Origin: Ailurus styani
Taxonomy: Eukaryota > Chordata > Mammalia > Carnivora > Ailuridae
Reading direction: 5' to 3'
DNA length: 64,000 nucleotides
Assembly (NCBI GenBank): GCA_002007465.1
Contig: LNAC01000003.1
Location: 15,385,483-15,449,482 of the forward strand
Shown here: in pieces, positions 59,659 through 64,000 of the stretch
Layout: each line of letters starts with the position of its first letter
Position numbering within the stretch: the first letter of the stretch is position 1
Made by a program: the position numbers and the translations under genes
The notes under the pieces: generated by a model
Database searches by the model: none
What the model saw: the letters and a program-made list of their open reading frames with translations, nothing else
Told to the model about the DNA's origin: nothing

Positions 59659-60540
59659 AATAGGTAAGTCATTCTTATTCTTTAAATCTGTGCCTTTATG
59701 ATAAATGACACAAGAGACTTTGAACCAACTCACCTATTATAGAACCCTTGACTAGGAAGGACCTGGAGTGACTTGCCTACGTCTTCCTCTCTCTTAAGCT
59801 TTGGGGATTTTTCCTAGTGAATGAGTTCAATACTGGTAGAGGTGAAAATATTTGAAGCATGGGTACATTTCCAAGAGTTTTATAACTAGACTAAAGATTA
59901 TTAGATTGAAGTTGTGACTCACTTAATTTCAAAGCAACACTAAAAATAGTCTCATTAGATATCTGGAGTACAGAAATAGACTAACTCATGATTAAGAATA
60001 AGTGGCAATAGCTTTCCTCTCTAAGAACAAGAAACTTGGGAAAGAACATCAGCTCATTTCCATTTGGTAAACTTGGCTTTTGCACAAGTTCTAATTATGA
60101 TAGCAAGCAGAATATCCAATTCAACTTGTTCTCATTCTTTGACACAGTGGCTTTCAAAATTTTTTGACTTACTTGCTTAAGTATATTCATTTGTAGTACA
60201 CATGAGATGAACATGCATACACACACAAAGTAAAACAAAGTGTTATGAATCCATATGTACTCTAATTCACTGTATTATGTATTCTATGTTTAAAATACTA
60301 GAATTATTTGTAGTAATAGCAGTAGAATTTACTAGTAAATTTATTACAGAGGCTTGAAAATATTATGAATAACACTGAAAAATATTGCCATGGCAGAGAA
60401 CATTTAATTAACTGGTTTTAACAACACACGAGATGAAGGACAGGCACAAAAGGAAGCTAGATAGAAAAGAGTATATAAACACTATGTCTTTCCTTGAGAT
60501 ACTACGTATCTATATGAAATTACTTTGCACTTCCAGTTTT
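59659..60540. other. Unique DNA, nothing recognised
   Basis: No repeat or coding signature recognised. Confidence 0.4.
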
Positions 60541-60550
60541 TACAAGGAAT

Positions 60551-60750
60551 ATTTTTTTTAAAGATTTCATTTATTTATTTGACAGAGAGAGAGAGAGAGA
60601 GCACAAGTGGGCAGAGCAGCAGGCAGAGGGAGAGGGAGAAGCAGGCTCTCGGCTGAGCAGTGAGCCTGATGTGGGACTCGATCCCAGGACCCTGGGATCA
60701 TGACCTGAGCCGAAGGCAGCAGTCCAACCAACTGAGCTACCCAGGCGCCC
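60551..60750 (-). mobile_element. CAN-SINE (SINEC), antisense
   Basis: A T-run, an (AG)n stretch, 'GGACCCTGGGATCATGACCT' and 'GAGCTACCCAGGCGCCC' appear in reverse-complement order. A perfect 10-bp target-site duplication, TACAAGGAAT, lies at 60541-60550 and 60751-60760. Confidence 0.96.
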
Positions 60751-60760
60751 TACAAGGAAT

Positions 60761-61121
60761 CTTAAAATAGCCAAATTTTAAGATGGAAAACCCTTATCTT
60801 TACTGTAAAAATCATTATCCCCACTAGGACATTTATACATCTGGAAAATTCTTCACACTTTGCAGTGTGAAAGATTGGCAAACTATATTTTGCTTCACAT
60901 TTCCTAGTTGTATCTGACTTCATGAAGTACTTCTACAGATATGAAAGATAAAATTGCATTGGATAAAACCTAGTTGTTAACCTTTTAAAGTCTTTAAAAT
61001 GTATACTTTAAAAACAAGTTCTTATATCAGACTGAAAAGTATGATACCTGGTATTCAAAAATTCATGGTAGAATTCTAAATTTACATTAATAAAGATCTA
61101 ATTTTCAGGTGAAAGTGGATT
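60761..61121. other. Unique DNA, nothing recognised
   Basis: A short 8-bp stem with a 4-nt loop (TTCACACT/AGTGTGAA) occurs near 60850-60872. Nothing else was recognised. Confidence 0.4.
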
Positions 61122-61137
61122 TACTCAATCACTTTTT

Positions 61138-61338
61138 TTTTTTAAAGATTTTATTTATTCATTTGACACAGAGAGAGAGATTACAAGTAGGCAGAGAGGC
61201 AGGCAGAGAGACAGGGAGAGGAGGAAGCAGGCTCCCTGCTGAGCAGAGAGCCCGATGCGGGCCTCGATCCCAGGACGCTGAGATCATGACCTGAGCCGAA
61301 GGCAGCGGCTTTAACCCACTGAGCCACCCAGGCGCCCC
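61138..61338 (-). mobile_element. Young CAN-SINE (SINEC), antisense
   Basis: A full-length reverse-complement copy with intact CpGs ('GATGCGGGCCTCGATCCCAG') and the mustelid-type head (reverse complement 'GGCTTTAACCCACTGAGCC'). The direct repeat TACTCAATCACTTTT flanks it (61122-61136 and 61339-61353), exact over 15 bp. Confidence 0.97.
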
Positions 61339-61353
61339 TACTCAATCACTTTT

Positions 61354-62610
61354 TAAAAAGGCATTATAATTCATCATATATTGTTACAATCTGTCTCCAA
61401 CATTTAGTACTAAAGAAGGTGGACATTGTCAGATTCACAACTTGATTAATATCTTCAAGATGTATAAGTTGTATTAAAGATTTTTTTCTGATATTTATAT
61501 TCTAGAATTTAGATCAAGTTAATTAATTAGATTCTAATTCTGATTGATGGAAGGAGACTATCACCACATACAAGTAAAAGGAGGTTTGTTTTTTTTTTCG
61601 TTCATTACATTCTAATATTTTTAAATGGCCACATCATCAAAATGGCTATATTGTAGTGGCTATACCAAAATAAACTGAGGCTTATTCAATATCTGTGAAT
61701 CCCTAAAAGTAAGAATCATGTTGAGACTTAAAGTAATTGTAAATATATTCCTTTTTTCATAGAATCTACTGGTCACTGAAGTATGCTTTTGAGAATAATG
61801 TCCATCCATCCATCCATCCATCCACTCATCCATCCATTCATTCAGTAAGTATCCATTGAATAATATATTTTACGTCTCAGTGTGTTATATAAATGGGGAA
61901 TGTAAGATCCCTGTCTCCTGTTTTTGTTTGTTTTTACTCCCTTTGACTAAGGATCACATTCATTTTATATGGAAAATAATTTTCTTATCATTGATTTTCA
62001 GTAGTTGCCAACTCCTATATAACTTTTGTTCAGTTGTTTCCTTTAATTTTAGCCAATGTCTAGAAGAATGTGCTTTGGGATAAAGTAGACTGGCAGTCTC
62101 AACTTTCCCAGAATTGTAAGTGGAGCCCATCAGTTGGAAAATCCTAAGCTCAACGGTGAGACCTGGGGCACATGATGTGGCATAAATTAGGTTCAGTTGG
62201 ACTAGAGAATCTATTGGAGTATGCTTATTGACATGCTATCAAACTGACATTGCCTATCTAGAGCTCAGCTTTAGTTGGTTTGGAGGCATCAGTTGTTTGC
62301 AGGTTTCAGTTTGTCTCTGTGTGAGCCTTTACTTAGGTCTGCATGGACTTATTCCAGCATTAAAGCTGGGGTTCCAATAGTTGTGTTATGGGAGCCAGGC
62401 AGAATCTATAATGCTTCTTATAACCTAGTATTAGCAGTCCTAGAATATCACCTCTGATGAGTTCTGTCAGTAAAGCAGGTCTTCAAGTGGAGAGAAATTA
62501 GACCTCACCTACTGAAGGGAAGGAAAGCAAAAAATTGTTTCCCATCTCAATTTAATGCACATATTAAATACATTCAACATCCCATTCTTAGCTTGTCTTA
62601 GATATGGTAG
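61354..62610. other. Unique DNA with an (ATCC)n tract
   Basis: Apart from the tetranucleotide tract at 61800-61844, no repeat or gene signature was recognised. Confidence 0.4.
61800..61844. repeat. (ATCC)n tetranucleotide tract
   Basis: About nine ATCC units with one interruption, then ATTC units. Confidence 0.95.
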
Positions 62611-62736
62611 ATATATTCTTTCTTCTTTCTCCTTTTCATATTTTCTTCCTCCCTCCTCTTCCTTTCTTCCTTTCTTTCTGTCTTGCTTTCTTTCTTGCTT
62701 TCTTCCTTTCTTGCTTTCTTCTTTCTTTCTTTTCTA
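62611..62736. repeat. Polypyrimidine (CTTT/CTTC)n tract with a higher-order unit
   Basis: A continuous C/T strand of about 125 bp in which the word CTTGCTTTCTT recurs about every 14-18 bases towards the right end. Reading through gives F/L/S-rich spurious frames. Confidence 0.93.
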
Positions 62737-63039
62737 CCTCTGCTAGATGTTTAGAGATCTTGTGTCAACTTATGTGTCTCCTGAGCCCTCTTTTTGTTTC
62801 TTCTCAAGTTTACTCTAAATTAATTACACACACAAGCTTTTCTAGAGTTAACAGAGGTGAATTATGCAGGGTGACAAGAGTTAGTAATTGGTGAATCCAG
62901 GATTCAAAATTTGTCCAATTCGGCTTCAAAATCAGAGATATTTAGCAATACAGACTAGCATATGTCAGTTCTTGCTTGGAAAGATGTTGAATAAATTGTA
63001 GCAATGACTATTCTCCAAAGTGCTTTAAAGGTGGCAAGA
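62737..63039. other. Unique DNA, nothing recognised
   Basis: No repeat or coding signature recognised. Confidence 0.4.
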
Positions 63040-63255
63040 GTTTGTTTAATATAGTGGTTAAGGATATGTACTCTAGAAGCAGACTGACTGACTAAGTTCT
63101 GGTTCATCTACTTTCTACTTGTCTATACCCTACTTTCCTCAACTGCAAAATAAACTTTACAATAATTCCTAGCTCATAGATTTGTTGTGATAATCAAGCC
63201 TCTTTAATACATTTTAATCTGAGGCACAGGAAGTATTATAAAATGCTAGATACTT
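63040..63255 (+). mobile_element. MIR SINE remnant
   Basis: 'TATAGTGGTTAAGGATATGT', 'CTCTAGAAGCAGACTGACTG', '...CTTTCCTCAACTGCAAAATA' and 'CTCATAGATTTGTTGTGATA' follow the full MIR order. Confidence 0.8.
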
Positions 63256-63465
63256 TTAATACTATTCTAATTATTTTCAAAATGCAATGCTACTTCCAAC
63301 TAAGAAGAAACCAGTATTCTAGAAAACTTATAGTTAGATTGTGAATTTCTGAGTGCAGGGGATTGTATCTTGTTAATCCTATCTCTTCTCACTGCTTAAC
63401 AGTCGTTTTATGTAAAATGTGATATCACATGTACAGAAATAAAAAAAGAACATCTGTTGCTTCCT

Positions 63466-63715
63466 GTGTTGTTAATTTTAGCCATTCTGACAGGTATGAG
63501 GTGATATCTCATTGCAGTTTAGATTTGTATTTCCCTGATGATGAGTGATGGTAGGCATCTTTTCACGTGTCTATTAGCTATATAAATGTTTTCTTTGGAA
63601 ATGTCTATTCATGTCTTTGGCCCATATTTTAACTGGATCATTTGTTTTTTGGGTATTGACTTTTATAAGTTCTTTCTACATTTTAGATATTGACCCTTTA
63701 TCGATATGTCATTTG
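63466..63715 (-). mobile_element. Inverted 5' segment of an L1 insertion
   Basis: 'TTAGCCATTCTGACAGGTAT', 'GAGGTGATATCTCATTGCAG', 'ATTTCCCTGATGATGAGTGA' and 'TTTTTTGGGTATTGACTTTT' are antisense L1 from the ORF2 3' part. It abuts a sense-strand L1 segment at about 63715. Confidence 0.9.
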
Positions 63716-64000
63716 TACTACTAGGTATTTACCCAAAGGATAAAAAAATACTAACTTGAAGGGATACATGCCCCCCAATGTTTATGACAGCTTTATCAAC
63801 AATAGCCAAATTATGGAAAGAGTCCAAATATCCATAAATTAATGAATGGATAAAGAAGAGGCAGTATATATATAATGGAATGTTATCCATCAAAAAAGAA
63901 CGAAATATTTGCAAGGATGTGGATGGAGCTCGAGAGTATTATGCTAAGCGAAATAAGTTAGAGAAAGACAAATATCATATGACGTCACTCATATGTGGAA
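63716..64000 (+). mobile_element. L1 3' segment (ORF2 end), runs off the window
   Basis: 'CTACTAGGTATTTACCCAAA' begins the sense part, followed by 'TTATCAACAATAGCCAAATT', 'AATGGATAAAGAAGAGGCAG' and 'TATTATGCTAAGCGAAATAA'. The element continues past 64000, so its tail and target-site duplication are not visible. Confidence 0.92.

Noticed and set aside
1..64000. CRISPR array, operon, phage or bacterial system
   Set aside because: No regularly spaced repeats with unique spacers, no bacterial-type gene density. The repeats identify a mammalian nuclear genome.

Overview
This window looks like nuclear DNA from a caniform carnivore, most likely a mustelid (ferret, mink, badger or otter group). The evidence is the repeats. 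There are about 17 tRNA-Lys-derived CAN-SINEs (SINEC). The younger ones (e.g. 16003-16203, 29043-29245, 29835-30034, 30921-31126) share a head variant, 'GTGGGTTAAAGCCTCTGCC', which I associate with mustelids rather than dogs; that link is recall, not a search result. L1 5' and 3' UTR segments are also of carnivore type. The DNA is strongly AT-rich and CpG-depleted, with one CpG-dense exception at 51590-52458.

I find no host protein-coding gene, exon, rRNA, functional tRNA or CRISPR. The longest open frames (about 60-140 codons) lie in SINEs, L1 pieces, microsatellites or AT-rich DNA. The window is best read as a gene desert or the inside of a very large intron, and the annotation is therefore mainly a map of transposable elements and their nesting order.

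Layout. 0-5 kb: an L1 inside an older L1, an old SINE, and an antisense L1 3' end. 5-17 kb: scattered SINEs, MIR and L2 remnants, and a three-level nest (L2 > SINEC > 79-bp L1 tail) at 12.1-13.0 kb. 17.8-21 kb: a 2-kb antisense L1 interrupted by a SINE, then an antisense L2. 21-29 kb: mostly unique or AT-rich DNA with a hAT-like element, L2, MIR, a TA-rich block and a short L1 insertion. 28.9-31.5 kb: a MaLR LTR split by a SINE, followed by three more same-orientation SINEs. 31.7-41 kb: L2 copies, a tetranucleotide tract flanked by a direct repeat, an ancient L1/HAL1-like ORF1 region, and a second MaLR LTR split by a SINE. 41.8-45.4 kb: an ancient antisense L1 carrying an inverted duplication. 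47.4-49.1 kb: L1 fragments. 51.6-52.5 kb: an isolated CpG-rich L1 5' UTR. 53.3-57.0 kb: the longest stretch without a recognised repeat. 57.0-59.7 kb: a complete but internally deleted L1 between perfect 15-bp target-site duplications. 60.5-64 kb: two SINEs, simple repeats, a MIR, and a 5'-inverted L1 running off the window end.

No genes work together here. What the sequence records is a history of retrotransposition: target-site duplications, nesting, 5' truncation, 5' inversion and internal deletion can be read directly. Repeat family names come from recognition of conserved motifs without database search. Boundaries without a stated target-site duplication are good to roughly 10-30 bp, and MIR/L2 edges are looser.
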